From Buchnera aphidicola (Brevicoryne brassicae) (GTDB taxonomy: Bacteria; Pseudomonadota; Gammaproteobacteria; Enterobacterales; Enterobacteriaceae), in assembly GCF_005082825.1 (NCBI RefSeq), contig NZ_CP034882.1:570318-634317 (forward strand): a DNA stretch of 64,000 nt. The letters are read 5' to 3'. Position numbers and translations under genes: made by a program. The first letter of the stretch is position 1; the number at the start of each line of letters is the position of its first letter. The notes under the pieces are model-generated. The model saw only the letters and a program-made list of their open reading frames with translations, was not told where the DNA came from and made no database searches. Shown here piece after piece: positions 52,466-63,245 of this stretch.

Positions 52466-53934
52466 TTATTTTATAAAATGTGAATATTTAATTATTGGTA
52501 AAGCATTTGGATAAATAATTATGGTTGCACGTACTCCTAAAGATTTATATTTTTTAATATAATTTTGATTTTTTATGTTTAAATCAGACAAATTAGTTGC
52601 AACTAACTTAATTCCACCATCATTTAAATTGTCTATTTTATAAATGTTTTTTGAATTTTTTATCTGATATTGATCGATTTCTGGATGTTCGGAAATTAAT
52701 TGAAGATAAGATCGATATAAAAACTTTTGATTTGCATATGTAGCAATTAATTTTTGAGAATTTATATCAGGTATTATCTTTTTAAAATCTTGTATCATTT
52801 TTTCTCGATTACTAGAAAAAATTAAATTTTTATTTACAATAAAAAGAGATGAATTAAGATCATTCATAAATTTTTTATCCAGATCTTGAGAAAATTTTGA
52901 ATTTTCATAATATTCTTGAAAACGCTTAATTGTATTTGTGATATTTTTCAATGAATTTAACTGATCTGAAACTTTCCATGAACTATTATCAAAAGCAAAA
53001 TCTTCATAATAAGACTGTTGAACACTTTTATTCATTCTTTCTCTAAAATTATTATCAGTTTGTGAAATATTTTTCCTACCTTCCAAATCAAAATTTTCAT
53101 CTAATCTCATAGAATTGTAAAAACTATCTTGATTATTTTTTTTTGGTGTAATAGTAAGTAGATCTGGAAAAGAACTTTGATATTGAGGATGTTTTGGATT
53201 GTTATTTAATTTATTAACAATTTTTATTTTTCCTTGACGTCGAATTTTATCCATGATTGCTCTCATAAAAACTTTTGAAGATTCAATAGTTCTTTTAAGT
53301 TCTTCGACGTGTTCAGATAAAGGAATCATAGTTCCATTTCTTGAACTAGGTCCTAGATCTTTGTCTGAAAAAAATATTTTTTGGATTGTTTTTCCATTAA
53401 AAAGTTTTATTGTTTCTTTTTTTACAGTTTTATAAGTTTCTATTACTGTATTTTTGATTTCATTTAAAATATCATGAGTTATTTTTATAAGATTAAAATT
53501 TAAAAACTTTTTATCAAAAAATTTTATTTTATTATTGAAGAAATATGAAGGGGGGTTGTTAAGAATTTTTTTTTCATTGATACATTATTAATAAGTTCAT
53601 TATTATTTAAATTTATAATATTTTTAGTATTATTTTCTAAAGAAATAAAATTTTGTATATCATATTTTTCAAATATATTCTTTTCTGTTTGTTTTTTTAA
53701 CATTTCTAATAAAAATAAAGATTTTTCACATACATTTTCTATATTTACAAGATATTTTTTATCTTTAAATACATTTAATTCTTTAGTATTATTTTTTATA
53801 GTAGAATAATTTTTGAATTTATTTATATCTCTTTCTTTTTCTAATGATTTTTTATTAGAATTTTGATAAATTTTGTTTGTTTTAATTAGAGATTTTTTTC
53901 TTATTATATCTATATTGAAAAAATTAGATGACAT
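52466..53934 (-). CDS. Unrecognised Asn/Lys-rich orphan protein, frame broken by 1 base at an A9 tract
   Basis: I do not recognise this protein. Two reading frames lie end to end: 53524-53934 (136 residues, starting MSSNFFNIDIIRKKS) and a second open without stops from about 53580 to 52466. Adding one base in the A9 coding run (53566-53574) joins them as MKKKILNNPPSYFFNNK and gives one protein of about 489 residues. It is hydrophilic, rich in Asn, Lys and Ser, with no signal peptide or clear membrane segment. The second half is the better ordered, with SEHVEELKRTIESSKVFMRAIMDKIRRQGK, a helical block ending in QYQIKNSKNIY, and a beta-rich end GVRATIIIYPNALPIIKY. Its place, between coaD and rsmJ, is where I recall Buchnera-specific yba genes being annotated; that is memory, not shown by the sequence. 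Two separate genes remain possible. Confidence 0.6.
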
Positions 53935-54096
53935 AATATTTTTATCCTTTTTATAAATTTATATAAAAAAATTCATATCTTAAATTATTTTTATATATTT
54001 TTTACATATAAAATACGTAAAAAAATTATCAATTTATATTTTAAATATATTTTTAAAAAAGTCAATTATTAATTGTTAAAAGAGAAAAGGTAGAAA

Positions 54097-54837
54097 ATGA
54101 AAATACATTTATTATTTAAATTCCACAATCAAAGATTGTATGATTTAATCAATTCATTTGATATAAAACATGATGAAAATTCCTCTATATCTTTAATAAT
54201 AAATTCTAATTCATTAGAATTATATAACCGTCAGTATCCTAAACAAAAACCTATCAAAGTTGATTTTACTTCAAATAAAAATAATTATAGATGTTATTCT
54301 GTTAGAAAAAAAAATGAAATTTTATCTAAAGCTGTAGGAATAAAAAATTCTTATTATCCTTTTGTTTTAGATGCGACAGCAGGATTAGGAAATGATGCTT
54401 TTATACTTTCTTTTTTAGGTTGTAAAGTCGTTATGATAGAACGTCATCCAATAATTGCTGCTTTATTAAAAGATGGATTGCAAAGAGCATATGAAGATAA
54501 AAAAATAGGAAATTGGTTAAAAAAACGATTACATCTAATTTTTAATGATAGTTGTGATATGTTAAAAATACCTTTTTTAAAACCAGATGTTATTTATTTA
54601 GATCCCATGTATCCTATTCGAAAAAAAATGTCTTTACCAAAAAAAAACATGCAAATTTTTAGGAAATTAATAGGACAAGATTATGATTCTAAAAATTTAT
54701 TGAAAATTTCTAGAAAATTAGCAAAAAAAAGAATTGTTGTTAAACGTCCTTGTTATGCAAAACCTTTATCTAAAGATAAAATAAATTTTGTAATTATGGG
54801 TAAAAAACATCGTTTTGATATATATAGTCCTCTTTAA
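54097..54837 (+). CDS. rsmJ: 16S rRNA (guanine1516-N2)-methyltransferase RsmJ
   Basis: RsmJ (YhiQ) makes m2G1516 in 16S rRNA. The 246 residues match E. coli (250). SAM-binding text VLDATAGLGNDAFILSFLGCKVVMIERHPIIAALLKDGL is recognisable, then VIYLDPMYPIRKK with the DPMF-type active site and VVKRPCYAKPL, ending KKHRFDIY. GAAAAGG precedes the start. It is convergent with pitA, its E. coli-region neighbour. Confidence 0.95.
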   Translation: MKIHLLFKFHNQRLYDLINSFDIKHDENSSISLIINSNSLELYNRQYPKQKPIKVDFTSNKNNYRCYSVRKKNEILSKAVGIKNSYYPFVLDATAGLGNDAFILSFLGCKVVMIERHPIIAALLKDGLQRAYEDKKIGNWLKKRLHLIFNDSCDMLKIPFLKPDVIYLDPMYPIRKKMSLPKKNMQIFRKLIGQDYDSKNLLKISRKLAKKRIVVKRPCYAKPLSKDKINFVIMGKKHRFDIYSPL

Positions 54838-54909
54838 AAAAAACAGGAGTACATATATTTGATACATACCCCTAATTTAAAATACTATAAAAATTCTACG
54901 ATTTAAAAT

Positions 54910-56385
54910 TTAAATTAAAAACAATGCTATCCAATATAAAAAACCAGATAATAAAATTGAAATAGGTAAAGTTAACAACCATGCTAATGCAATATTTTTA
55001 ATAGTCTTAATTTGAATACCATCACCATCAATTAACATTGTACCTGCTACAGAAGATGATAAAATATGTGTAGTCGAGACAGGTATTCCTGTATAACTTG
55101 CTATTCCAATTGAAAATGAAGCTGTTACTTGTGCTGACATAGCCTGTGCATATGTCATTTGTTTTTTTCCTATTTTTTCACCGATAGTAATTACTATACG
55201 TTTCCAACCTATCATTGTTCCTATTGATAAGGACAATGCAACAACTAATATAATCCAAATTGGTGCATATTCAATTGTTTGAAGTATATTTTTTTTGCTT
55301 TTTATTAAAAAAGATCTATCTTGAGAATTCACATCAAAAGTAGTTATTGTTTGATCAATTAAATCAGAAATACATAATAAAAAATGACGCAATTGTAATC
55401 TTTTTTCTACATCTAATCTGTGATAATTAGAAATATTTTGTAATAAAATTTTAGTTTTTTTGATATTTTCGATAATGTTATAAACATGAGAATAATTAAT
55501 TGATGTATCAATTACTTTTTTATTTTCATTTTTTTTAAATATATTTTTAGAATTTTCTAAATAATATTTTTCTAATTGATTAATAGTATTTTGTGTGCAA
55601 ATAATTTCGTTTTTATTAGCATTTAAATTTATTAAAAAAGACGAAGGTACAATTCCTATAAGAACAAGCATTATTAAACCAATACCTTTTTGTCCATCAT
55701 TTGCACCATGAGCATAACTTACTCCAATAGATGATACAATTAATGCTAAACGTATTAAAAATGGTGGCTTTTTTTTTCCATCTATCTTTTCACGTTCTAG
55801 TGGTGTCATATGAATTCGATAGAAATTTTTATTAAAATTGTTTACATAATATCGTAATAAAAAAATTAAACCTCCTGCTATTATTAATCCTATAATTGGA
55901 GAAAACACAAGAGATAAAAAAATACTTTTCATTTTAGGAATATTAAGTGCATTTATTAAAGACGAGTCTGTTACTATTGCATTAGTTAATCCTATTCCAA
56001 TAATCGCTCCAATAAGAGAATGTGAACTAGATGCAGGCAAACAAAAATACCATGTAGATAAATTCCACATTATAGCTGCTAATAAAATAGAAAAAACCAT
56101 AGCAAGTGCATTTTTTGACGTACTATTTAATAGCAAATCATTTGGTAATAAATGTACAATTGCATAAGCAACAGTCAAACCTCCTAGCATCACACCTAAA
56201 AAATTAAATATACCAGACATTATAACTGCAACATTAGAAGACATTGCTCGAGTATAAATTAAAGTTGACACTGCGTTTGCTGTATCGTGAAAACCATTAA
56301 TAGCTTCATAAAATAGAACAAAAAATAAAGCTAAAAAAACAAATAAACTATGATTCAAATCAGAATAAGAAAATAAATATAGCAT
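54910..56385 (-). CDS. pitA: Low-affinity inorganic phosphate transporter PitA
   Basis: PitA imports metal-phosphate by proton symport. The 491 residues (E. coli 499) contain about 10 membrane segments and the two PiT signatures: ALFFVLFYEAINGFHDTANAVSTLIYTRAM near the N-terminus and VSYAHGANDGQKGIGLI, plus ASYTGIPVSTTHILSSSVAGTML in the second repeat. A long cytoplasmic loop with a Lys-rich coil divides the halves. Only one phosphate importer is visible in the window. Confidence 0.95.
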   Translation of the reverse strand: MLYLFSYSDLNHSLFVFLALFFVLFYEAINGFHDTANAVSTLIYTRAMSSNVAVIMSGIFNFLGVMLGGLTVAYAIVHLLPNDLLLNSTSKNALAMVFSILLAAIMWNLSTWYFCLPASSSHSLIGAIIGIGLTNAIVTDSSLINALNIPKMKSIFLSLVFSPIIGLIIAGGLIFLLRYYVNNFNKNFYRIHMTPLEREKIDGKKKPPFLIRLALIVSSIGVSYAHGANDGQKGIGLIMLVLIGIVPSSFLINLNANKNEIICTQNTINQLEKYYLENSKNIFKKNENKKVIDTSINYSHVYNIIENIKKTKILLQNISNYHRLDVEKRLQLRHFLLCISDLIDQTITTFDVNSQDRSFLIKSKKNILQTIEYAPIWIILVVALSLSIGTMIGWKRIVITIGEKIGKKQMTYAQAMSAQVTASFSIGIASYTGIPVSTTHILSSSVAGTMLIDGDGIQIKTIKNIALAWLLTLPISILLSGFLYWIALFLI

Positions 56386-56515
56386 AATCTTTAAGCCATT
56401 TTGATGAATTGAACTAAGTTTATTATCTGTGAGAAACTATGTTTAAGGAAAGTAAAATATGAATTTTATTTATAAAAATATTATTTTTAATGTTTTTATA
56501 AAAATATGATTTTTT

Positions 56516-57739
56516 TCATAAATTTTTATTTTTTTTTAGTTTAAAAGATAAAAAAATTGCTAACAATAACATTGTTATTATAAACATTAAAATTCCATAC
56601 CATTTAAAATGGAACCAAAAAAAACCACCAAACGTACCGAATACACTTGAACCTAAATAGTAAAAAAATAAATATAAAGAAGTAGCTTGAACTTTTGCAG
56701 TCTTTGTATAAGAACTAATCCAACTGCTAGCAATTGAATGTGATGCAAAAAAACCACTAGAGAAAATTATTAAACCTAAAATTATTATAAATAAGTTATC
56801 ACATTGTGTAATAAATACGCCTGTTACCATTAAACATAAAGACACTATAAGAATATTATTTCGACAATATTTTTTAATTAAAATACCAGCTTTAGGAGAA
56901 CTATATACTCCAGTTAAATAAATAGTTGACAACAATCCTATGCTAGATTGATAAAGCAAAAATGGTTCTAAAATTAAACGATAACCAATATAATTAAAGA
57001 TAGTAACAAAACTACCCATGAGTATAAAACCTATTAAAAAAAGAATAAATAATTCTGGTTTTTTTAATTGCAAATAAAAACGGTTTAAAAAACTATAAAA
57101 ATTAATAGAAATAGAACAAAAATTTTTAGATTGAGGTAAAAAATATAAAAAAAAACAAGAAGATATTAAAGAAAAAAATCCAATAATAACCAATGAAATA
57201 TTCCATGAAAATTTTTCAGCTAAAATACTGCTTAAAAGTCTTCCTGAACATCCACCTATAGTATTTCCGCTAATGTATAGTCCCATGCAAAAAGATAAAG
57301 AACTAGGGTGTATTTCTTCACTAATATATGTCATTGCTACTGCCACAACACCGCTTAAAGCTAAACCTGTTAAAGCACGAAATAAAATAATAGTCGTCCA
57401 ACTAGTCATCATTGAACATATTATTGTTAATATTGCTGCTATAAATAAAGAAGCAGACATAATTAATTTTCTACCGACTACATCCGATAAAGGTCCAGTA
57501 AATAGCATTCCTAAAGCCATCATTCCAGTTGCTGCAGATAAAGATAAGCTACTTTCTGCAGGAGTTAAATAAAATTGTTTAGAAAATACTGGTAAAATAG
57601 ATTGTACACAGTATAAAATCGAAAAAGTAGAAAAACCACCTGAAAAAAGAGCTAAAATAACTTGATTAAATTTTTTTGTATTTTTTTTTATGTATTGTTT
57701 TTTTTTTGAAAATTCTTGTTTTTCTTTTAATAAAATCAA
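56516..57739 (-). CDS. ynfM: MFS transporter, YnfM-like
   Basis: This 407-residue protein has about 12 membrane segments and follows E. coli YnfM closely: LALFSGGFSTFSILYCVQSILPVFS, LFTGPLSDVVGRKLIM (the loop 2-3 motif), GLYISGNTIGGCSGRLLSSI, FNYIGYRLILEPF and FFASHSIASSWI. YnfM is assigned to arabinose-type efflux by sequence only; its substrate is not established. One of two MFS carriers in the window, it is a good candidate for host-symbiont exchange, which is inference. Confidence 0.88.
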   Translation of the reverse strand: MILLKEKQEFSKKKQYIKKNTKKFNQVILALFSGGFSTFSILYCVQSILPVFSKQFYLTPAESSLSLSAATGMMALGMLFTGPLSDVVGRKLIMSASLFIAAILTIICSMMTSWTTIILFRALTGLALSGVVAVAMTYISEEIHPSSLSFCMGLYISGNTIGGCSGRLLSSILAEKFSWNISLVIIGFFSLISSCFFLYFLPQSKNFCSISINFYSFLNRFYLQLKKPELFILFLIGFILMGSFVTIFNYIGYRLILEPFLLYQSSIGLLSTIYLTGVYSSPKAGILIKKYCRNNILIVSLCLMVTGVFITQCDNLFIIILGLIIFSSGFFASHSIASSWISSYTKTAKVQATSLYLFFYYLGSSVFGTFGGFFWFHFKWYGILMFIITMLLLAIFLSFKLKKNKNL

Positions 57740-57769
57740 AATATAACTCCTTTTTTAGCTAAAATAATT

Positions 57770-58624
57770 TTATAAATATATATAGCCATCGTAAACATGT
57801 TTTGCAGGTCCTGTCATATAAAGAGAATGTCCAAGACCTTTCCAGGTTATAATTAATTTTCCACCTAATAAATCTACTTCAACAGTATCAGAAAGTAAGT
57901 TTTGTACAATACCTACAGCTACTGCAGCACAAGCACCACTACCACAAGAATATGTTTCACCTACATCACGTTCATATACTCTTAATTTGATATTTTTTTT
58001 ATTGATGATTTCCATAAATCCTACATTAATTCCTTTTGGAAATATAACATTTCTTTCTATATATTTACCAAGTGTATTTACAGGAGCATGTTTAATAGTT
58101 TGAACTTTAATAATACAATGAGGATTACCAATAGATACAATACTGCATATTAAACTTTCTTTAAAAAGTTTTATTGAAAAATTGTCATATGAAATATTTT
58201 TTAATAAAGTAAAATTTTGAAGTGTAAAATCAGGTTTATTCATATTAACTTTAATCATATTATTAGATATTAATTCAATAATTAAGCTTCTTTTTTTCGT
58301 ACTAACAAAAATCTTTTTTTTACTAGTTAGATTTTTTAATAATAAAAAAAGACCAAAACATCGTGCACCATTACCACATTGTTCAACTTCATTTCCATTT
58401 GAATTAAAAATTCGATAATTAAAATCAAATAGAGGATTATTTGATTTTTCTACAAGTAATAATTGATCAAAACCAATTCCAGTATATCGATCAGATAGTT
58501 TCTTTATTATTGATGATGATAAGAGAAAATCTTGATTGATGCAATTAACAACCATAAAATCATTTCCTAAACCATGCATTTTAGAAAAGTAAATTTTTTT
58601 TTTATTTTTAAAATATGAAATCAT
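57770..58624 (-). CDS. dapF: Diaminopimelate epimerase
   Basis: DapF converts LL-DAP to meso-DAP for lysine and peptidoglycan. The 284-residue protein (E. coli 274) has a slightly extended start ([10 protein letters not shown] before [15 protein letters not shown]). Both catalytic cysteines are present in EQCGNGARC and [27 protein letters not shown] and YERDVGE also match. It shows that the late DAP pathway is kept even though argD, the usual DapC enzyme, is broken in this window. Confidence 0.96.
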   Translation of the reverse strand: MISYFKNKKKIYFSKMHGLGNDFMVVNCINQDFLLSSSIIKKLSDRYTGIGFDQLLLVEKSNNPLFDFNYRIFNSNGNEVEQCGNGARCFGLFLLLKNLTSKKKIFVSTKKRSLIIELISNNMIKVNMNKPDFTLQNFTLLKNISYDNFSIKLFKESLICSIVSIGNPHCIIKVQTIKHAPVNTLGKYIERNVIFPKGINVGFMEIINKKNIKLRVYERDVGETYSCGSGACAAVAVGIVQNLLSDTVEVDLLGGKLIITWKGLGHSLYMTGPAKHVYDGYIYL

Positions 58625-58807
58625 TTTATGTCCTATTTAATTATTTAATATTTTTTTAAAAAATATATTTATTTATGAAATTTAATTCATCAAAAATTAA
58701 GTAATATTAAAATTATACTAAAAATAAGATTATATAAAATACATTAATCTAATTATTTTTATCTTTTAAATTTGTTATAATATAGATAAAATTTAAGGAA
58801 ATAAAAA

Positions 58808-59152
58808 ATGAAAATACCAGATATAAGTAAAAAAGATAATTTTTATATTTTAGTAAATAATTTATTTTTGCAAATAGAAGATACTTTAAACCTGTATGAT
58901 AATGAAATTGATATAGATTATCAGATTCAGGATTATGTAATGACTATTACTTTTCAAAATAAAAGTTTAATAATTATTAACAAACAAGAATCATTGCAAC
59001 AAATTTGGTTAGCTACAACAATAAATGGATATCATTTTAATTACAAAAAAAATAAATGGATTTGTAATCGTAGTAATAAAAATTTTTGGGAGATATTTGA
59101 AAATGCATTTTTTGTTCAATCAAATAAAAAAATTATTTTTAATAAAAAATAA
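58808..59152 (+). CDS. cyaY: Frataxin homologue CyaY
   Basis: CyaY binds iron and regulates the Isc Fe-S cluster machinery. The 114 residues (E. coli 106) have an acidic first helix ([32 protein letters not shown] in pieces) and the beta-sheet motif [27 protein letters not shown], matching QEIWLA-type frataxin text. A TTTAAGGAAA ribosome site precedes it. E. coli order is hemC-cyaA-cyaY-dapF; cyaA is gone. Confidence 0.92.
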   Translation: MKIPDISKKDNFYILVNNLFLQIEDTLNLYDNEIDIDYQIQDYVMTITFQNKSLIIINKQESLQQIWLATTINGYHFNYKKNKWICNRSNKNFWEIFENAFFVQSNKKIIFNKK

Positions 59153-59258
59153 TTTCATTTTTATATATAAAAAAAACATAATAAAGTTTTTTTTATATTT
59201 AAAATTTAAAAATTAAAAATTTTAAGTAGAAAATTATAAAAAACGCATCTATATTAAC

Positions 59259-60215
59259 ATGAATTTTGATATGCAAAATAAAACATTAAGAATTGCTACT
59301 AGAAAAAGCCCCCTAGCCTTACAGCAAACTAAATATGTTCAAAAAAAAATACTATCTTTATATCCAGATTTAAATATAAAATTAGTACCTATTGTTACTC
59401 ATGGAGATAATATTTTAAATAAATCTCTTTCAAAAATTGGAGGAAAAGGATTATTTATAAAAGAATTAGAAATTGCACTTCTTGAAAACAAAGCTGATAT
59501 TGCAATTCATTCTATGAAAGACCTTCCAGTAAATATTACAAAAGAACTATGTTTAGTTAGTATATGCAAAAGAGGAAATCCTTTAGATACATTAGTGTCT
59601 AATAATTATAAATCAATTAATCAATTACCTAAAGGAGCAATAGTTGGTACATCAAGTTTAAGAAGACAATGTCAATTAATCACTCATAGACCTGATTTAA
59701 TTATCTCTCCTTTAAGAGGGAATGTAGAAACAAGAATAGCAAAGTTAGATCAAGGGAAATACGATGCAATTATTCTCGCTACTGAAGGATTAAATAGATT
59801 AAGTTTACAACATCGAATTACTCAAATTATACCTGCTGAATTATCTCTTCCTTCATGTGGACAAGGTGCAATTGGAATTCAATCAAGAATACATGATAAA
59901 AAAGTAATATTTTTTTTATCTCGTCTTAATCATATAAATACTTTTATTGAAATAAATGCAGAAAGAGCATTTTGTAGAAAATTAAATGCAGGATGTCAAA
60001 TTCCTATAGGCAGTTATGCTATTATAAAAGAAAATAAAATTTGGTTAAGAGGAGTAATAGGTTCACCTAATGGTAAAACTATATTAAAAGGAGAAAGAAT
60101 AGGTTGGTATAATACAGGAGAAAAAATGGGGTATGAACTTGCTGAAGAATTATTAAACAATGGAGCTAAAAATATTCTTAATAATCTACATTTGAAACAA
60201 TCGTATTATATATAA
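59259..60215 (+). CDS. hemC: Hydroxymethylbilane synthase
   Basis: HemC polymerises four porphobilinogens. The 318 residues match E. coli (313). Blocks: [72 protein letters not shown] and the dipyrromethane cofactor cysteine in [12 protein letters not shown]. An alternative ATG four codons in (59271) is possible. hemD follows 8 bases later, so the pair is an operon. Confidence 0.97.
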   Translation: MNFDMQNKTLRIATRKSPLALQQTKYVQKKILSLYPDLNIKLVPIVTHGDNILNKSLSKIGGKGLFIKELEIALLENKADIAIHSMKDLPVNITKELCLVSICKRGNPLDTLVSNNYKSINQLPKGAIVGTSSLRRQCQLITHRPDLIISPLRGNVETRIAKLDQGKYDAIILATEGLNRLSLQHRITQIIPAELSLPSCGQGAIGIQSRIHDKKVIFFLSRLNHINTFIEINAERAFCRKLNAGCQIPIGSYAIIKENKIWLRGVIGSPNGKTILKGERIGWYNTGEKMGYELAEELLNNGAKNILNNLHLKQSYYI

Positions 60216-60223
60216 AAATACTT

Positions 60224-60981
60224 ATGAAAATACTAGTAATGCGACCTTCTCCTGAAGGAGAAGATTTGGTAAATAATTTAAAAAAAATAGGCATACATGC
60301 TTGGCATTTTTCTTTTTTTGATTTTTATTCTAGTACTAGTTTAATAAACTTATCAAATAAAGTTAATGATTTATATGAATCAAATATAATTATTATTTTT
60401 TCTAAAAAATCTATTTATTATACAAATTTATATTTAAAAAATCATAATTTACAATGGCCTTTTGATGCAGAATATTATACTGTAGGTCAAAGTACGGCTC
60501 TTTCTCTTTACAAACATGTAAAAAAAAAATTATTTTTCCCAAAAAACAAGAAGATAGTGAAAATTTATTAATTCTATTACATAAATATTTGTTAAAAAAG
60601 CACAAAATAGTTTTATTACAAGGCGAAAATGGACGTAAATTGGTAGAAAAAAACTTAAAAAAAAAAGGTTTTAATGTTTCTACTATAGAATGTTATAAGC
60701 GAATTTTAAAAAATTTAAATATCGAAAAAGAAGAAAAATTATGGTGTTTATATAAAATAAATACTTTAGTAGTAACCAGTAGCGAAATTTTATATCACAT
60801 AAAAAACATCATTTGTAGTATTAATGAAAATAATTGGCTATTAACATGTAAAATTTTTGTAATTAGTAGAAGATTGTTTAAAATAGCGAAAATTTTAGGA
60901 TGGAAAGATATAGTAATTTCAAATTGTGCTAGTAATGAATGTTTGATAAAGGTAATTAAAAAAGAAAAATTTGGTAATTAG
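60224..60981 (+). CDS. hemD: Uroporphyrinogen-III synthase HemD, frame broken by 1 base in an A10 tract
   Basis: HemD closes and inverts ring D of the tetrapyrrole. The first frame (MKILVMRPSPEGEDLVNNLKKIGIHAWHF to HVKKK) and the second (GKRALIL-like KKHKIVLLQGENGRKLVEKNLKKKGFNVSTIECYKR, TLVVTSSEILYHI, VISRRLFKIAKILGWKDI) align with the two halves of E. coli HemD. They join at an A10 run (60520-60529): A11 gives HVKKKIIFPKKQEDSENLLILL, in register with E. coli KILYPQDREISEVLLQL. The restored length is 252 residues (E. coli 246). The second frame is open well before its first start codon, so this is one gene, not two. Confidence 0.86.
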
Positions 60982-60987
60982 TTTTTT

Positions 60988-61061
60988 TCGGCGAAAGAGG
61001 ATTTGAACCTCTGACCTACTGGTCCCAAACCAGTTGCGCTACCAAGCTGCGCTATTCGCCG
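60988..61061 (-). tRNA. proM: tRNA-Pro (anticodon TGG)
   Basis: The minus strand CGGCGAATAGCGCAGCTTGG onward matches E. coli proM closely. The acceptor CGGCGAA pairs with TTCGCCG, the anticodon loop is TTTGGGA (TGG), the T loop is TTCAAAT and the discriminator is A. CCA is not encoded. Last gene of the Arg-His-Pro tRNA operon. Confidence 0.97.
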
Positions 61062-61093
61062 TTTTTAAAATGTATAATTTTTATATTTTTTTG

Positions 61094-61167
61094 GGTGGCT
61101 AATGGGATTTGAACCCATGACCTCTGGAATCACAATCCAGAGCTCTACCGACTGAGCTATAGCCACC
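61094..61167 (-). tRNA. hisR: tRNA-His (anticodon GTG)
   Basis: The minus strand GGTGGCTATAGCTCAGTCGG onward matches E. coli hisR. The first G is the -1 guanosine opposite C73 (61094), the identity element for HisRS; the anticodon loop is TTGTGAT (GTG). CCA is not fully encoded. Confidence 0.97.
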
Positions 61168-61204
61168 AATAATAAAAAAATTTTTATATTTATTTTTATA
61201 AAAG

Positions 61205-61278
61205 TGCGCTCGACAGGATTTGAACCTGACACCTCTACCTTCGGAGGGTAGCGCTCTATCCAAATGAGCTACGAGCGC
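61205..61278 (-). tRNA. argX: tRNA-Arg (anticodon CCG)
   Basis: The minus strand GCGCTCGTAGCTCATTTGG onward corresponds to E. coli argX. The acceptor GCGCTCG pairs with CGAGCGC, the anticodon loop CTCCGAA gives CCG, and the T loop is TTCAAAT. The discriminator is A (E. coli argX has G). It heads the operon; E. coli order is argX-hisR-leuT-proM, so leuT has been lost. Confidence 0.96.
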
Positions 61279-61299
61279 ATTCGAATAAAGATAAATTAG

Positions 61300-61328
61300 A
61301 TTTTATGATTAATTATCTTTAATGTCCA
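61300..61328 (-). promoter_or_regulatory. Promoter of the Arg-His-Pro tRNA operon
   Basis: On the minus strand TGGACA (61323-61328) and TAAAAT (61300-61305) are separated by exactly 17 bases; each differs from consensus at one position. The start would fall about 15 bases before tRNA-Arg. Confidence 0.65.
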
Positions 61329-61369
61329 GCTTTTTTTTATAAAATCTAAATAACAAAACATTAAAGTAT

Positions 61370-62629
61370 TTATGAACGTTTCATCATATCAAAAAATTCA
61401 TCATTAGTTTTAGTCATAGAGAGTTTATTAAGCAAAAATTCCATTGCATCTATTTCACTCATAGGATGAATAATTTTTCTTAAAATCCACATTTTTTGCA
61501 ATTCGTCAGGTAAAGTTAATAATTCTTCTTTTCGAGTGCCAGAACGATTATAATCAATAGCTGGAAAAACACGTTTTTCGGCAATTTTTCTAGATAGTGG
61601 TAATTCCATATTTCCAGTTCCTTTGAATTCTTCATAGATAACTTCATCCATTTTTGAACCTGTATCGACTAATGCTGTTGCAATAATTGTCAAACTTCCT
61701 CCTTCTTCTACATTACGTGCGGCACCAAAAAAACGTTTAGGTCTATGTAATGCGTTAGCATCAACACCTCCTGTTAAGACTTTTCCTGATGCAGGTACTA
61801 CTGTATTATAAGCTCGAGCTAATCGAGTAATTGAATCTAATAAAATAATGACATCTTTTTTATGTTCTACTAATCTTTTTGCTTTTTCAATAACCATTTC
61901 AGCAACTTGAACATGTCTTGATGCAGGTTCATCAAAAGTGGAGGCAACTACTTCTCCTTTAACTAATCTTTGCATTTCAGTAACTTCTTCTGGTCTCTCG
62001 TCAATTAACAAAACCATTAAAACACAGTCTGGATGATTATAAGCAATGCTTTGAGCTATATTTTGAAGTAATATTGTTTTTCCAGCTTTTGGAGGTGCTA
62101 CAATTAGTCCTCTTTGGCCTCTGCCAATAGGAGATGCTAAATCTAATACTCTTGCTGTTAAATCTTCAGTTGAACCATTCCCGCGTTCCATTCTTAATCG
62201 AGAATTAGCGTGTAATGGAGTTAAGTTTTCAAATAAAATTTTACTTCTTGCGTTTTCAGGTTTATCATAATTTACTTCATTAACTTTAAGTAAAGCAAAA
62301 TATCTTTCCCCTTCTTTTGGTGGTCTTATCTTCCCAGAAATAGTATCACCTGTACGTAAATTAAATCTACGTATTTGACTCGGTGAAACATATATATCGT
62401 CAGGGCCAGCTAAATAAGAACTATCAGCAGAACGTAGGAAACCAAATCCATCTTGTAGTATTTCTAAAACACCGTCTCCAAATATATCTTCTCCACTTTT
62501 TGCATGTTGTTTAAGGATGGCAAAAATAATATCTTGTTTACGCATACGCGCTAAATTTTCCAACCCCATTTTTTCACCAAGAGTAATTAATTCAGAAACT
62601 GGCATATTTTTAAGTGCGGTAAGGTTCAT
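61370..62629 (-). CDS. rho: Transcription termination factor Rho
   Basis: Rho is the hexameric RNA helicase that ends transcription. The 419 residues equal E. coli, and it starts [19 protein letters not shown]. The RNA-binding domain has [29 protein letters not shown], the ATPase has P-loop [39 protein letters not shown] and the secondary RNA loop around [15 protein letters not shown]. No E. coli enterobacterial common antigen genes lie between it and the tRNA operon. Confidence 0.98.
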   Translation of the reverse strand: MNLTALKNMPVSELITLGEKMGLENLARMRKQDIIFAILKQHAKSGEDIFGDGVLEILQDGFGFLRSADSSYLAGPDDIYVSPSQIRRFNLRTGDTISGKIRPPKEGERYFALLKVNEVNYDKPENARSKILFENLTPLHANSRLRMERGNGSTEDLTARVLDLASPIGRGQRGLIVAPPKAGKTILLQNIAQSIAYNHPDCVLMVLLIDERPEEVTEMQRLVKGEVVASTFDEPASRHVQVAEMVIEKAKRLVEHKKDVIILLDSITRLARAYNTVVPASGKVLTGGVDANALHRPKRFFGAARNVEEGGSLTIIATALVDTGSKMDEVIYEEFKGTGNMELPLSRKIAEKRVFPAIDYNRSGTRKEELLTLPDELQKMWILRKIIHPMSEIDAMEFLLNKLSMTKTNDEFFDMMKRS

Positions 62630-62769
62630 AATGGTGGGTTCTTAGTAAAATCGGGGTAAATCTTAAAATAAAAATTATTACATAATTTTGAAATTTATTC
62701 GTTTTTTATAATAAATTCTAAATAAAATTAAGTTTTTTTGATGTTTTTAACTAATTGTTTTTGATATTT

Positions 62770-63096
62770 TTAATGAATGTATTCATTTAAAAATTCTTTA
62801 AGTTGTAATTTAGAAATGGCTCCTACTTTAGTTGCGAGAACTTCACCATTACGAAATAACAATAATGTAGGAATACTTCGAATGGAATATACTGGAGCAA
62901 TATCAGGGTGTTTTTCTATATTTAACTTTCCAACAATAATTTTATCAGAATATTCTTCTGATATTTCATTTAAAATAGGTGCTAAAATTTTACAAGGATT
63001 ACACCATTCAGCCCAAAAGTCAACTAAGATAAAATCTTTCGATTTTAAAACTTTTTCTGAAAAATTTTGATCAGTTAATTCAATTATTTTATTCAT
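62770..63096 (-). CDS. trxA: Thioredoxin 1 with a WCNPC active site
   Basis: TrxA is the general disulfide reductant. The ATG at 63094-63096 gives [12 protein letters not shown] and 108 residues, the E. coli length; a TTG six codons upstream is less likely. The active site reads [10 protein letters not shown] with Cys32 and Cys35, so Gly33 of the usual WCGPC is replaced by Asn. The rest is canonical: [23 protein letters not shown] with the cis-proline. It lies upstream of rho, as in E. coli trxA-rho. Confidence 0.96.
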   Translation of the reverse strand: MNKIIELTDQNFSEKVLKSKDFILVDFWAEWCNPCKILAPILNEISEEYSDKIIVGKLNIEKHPDIAPVYSIRSIPTLLLFRNGEVLATKVGAISKLQLKEFLNEYIH

Positions 63097-63245
63097 TTTT
63101 ATGTTTTTACTCAAAATTAAGAAATTTCACAAAAAATTAATTTTAAATTTTTATAATTTAAAAAATATATAATATGATTATATCATTTTTATTTTTTTTT
63201 TAAACTAAAATTAAAAATTTTATCTAAAATTATTTTTTTAATTTG

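Noticed and set aside
57273..57572. 99-residue plus-strand ORF opposite the ynfM-like gene
   Set aside because: Lies wholly within a conserved membrane protein gene on the other strand; no independent support.
60589..60981. A separate 130-residue gene after hemC
   Set aside because: It is the second half of hemD; the frame is open and homologous well upstream of its first start codon.
62777..63070. 97-residue plus-strand ORF opposite trxA
   Set aside because: Antisense shadow of trxA; its stop-free length follows from trxA codon use.
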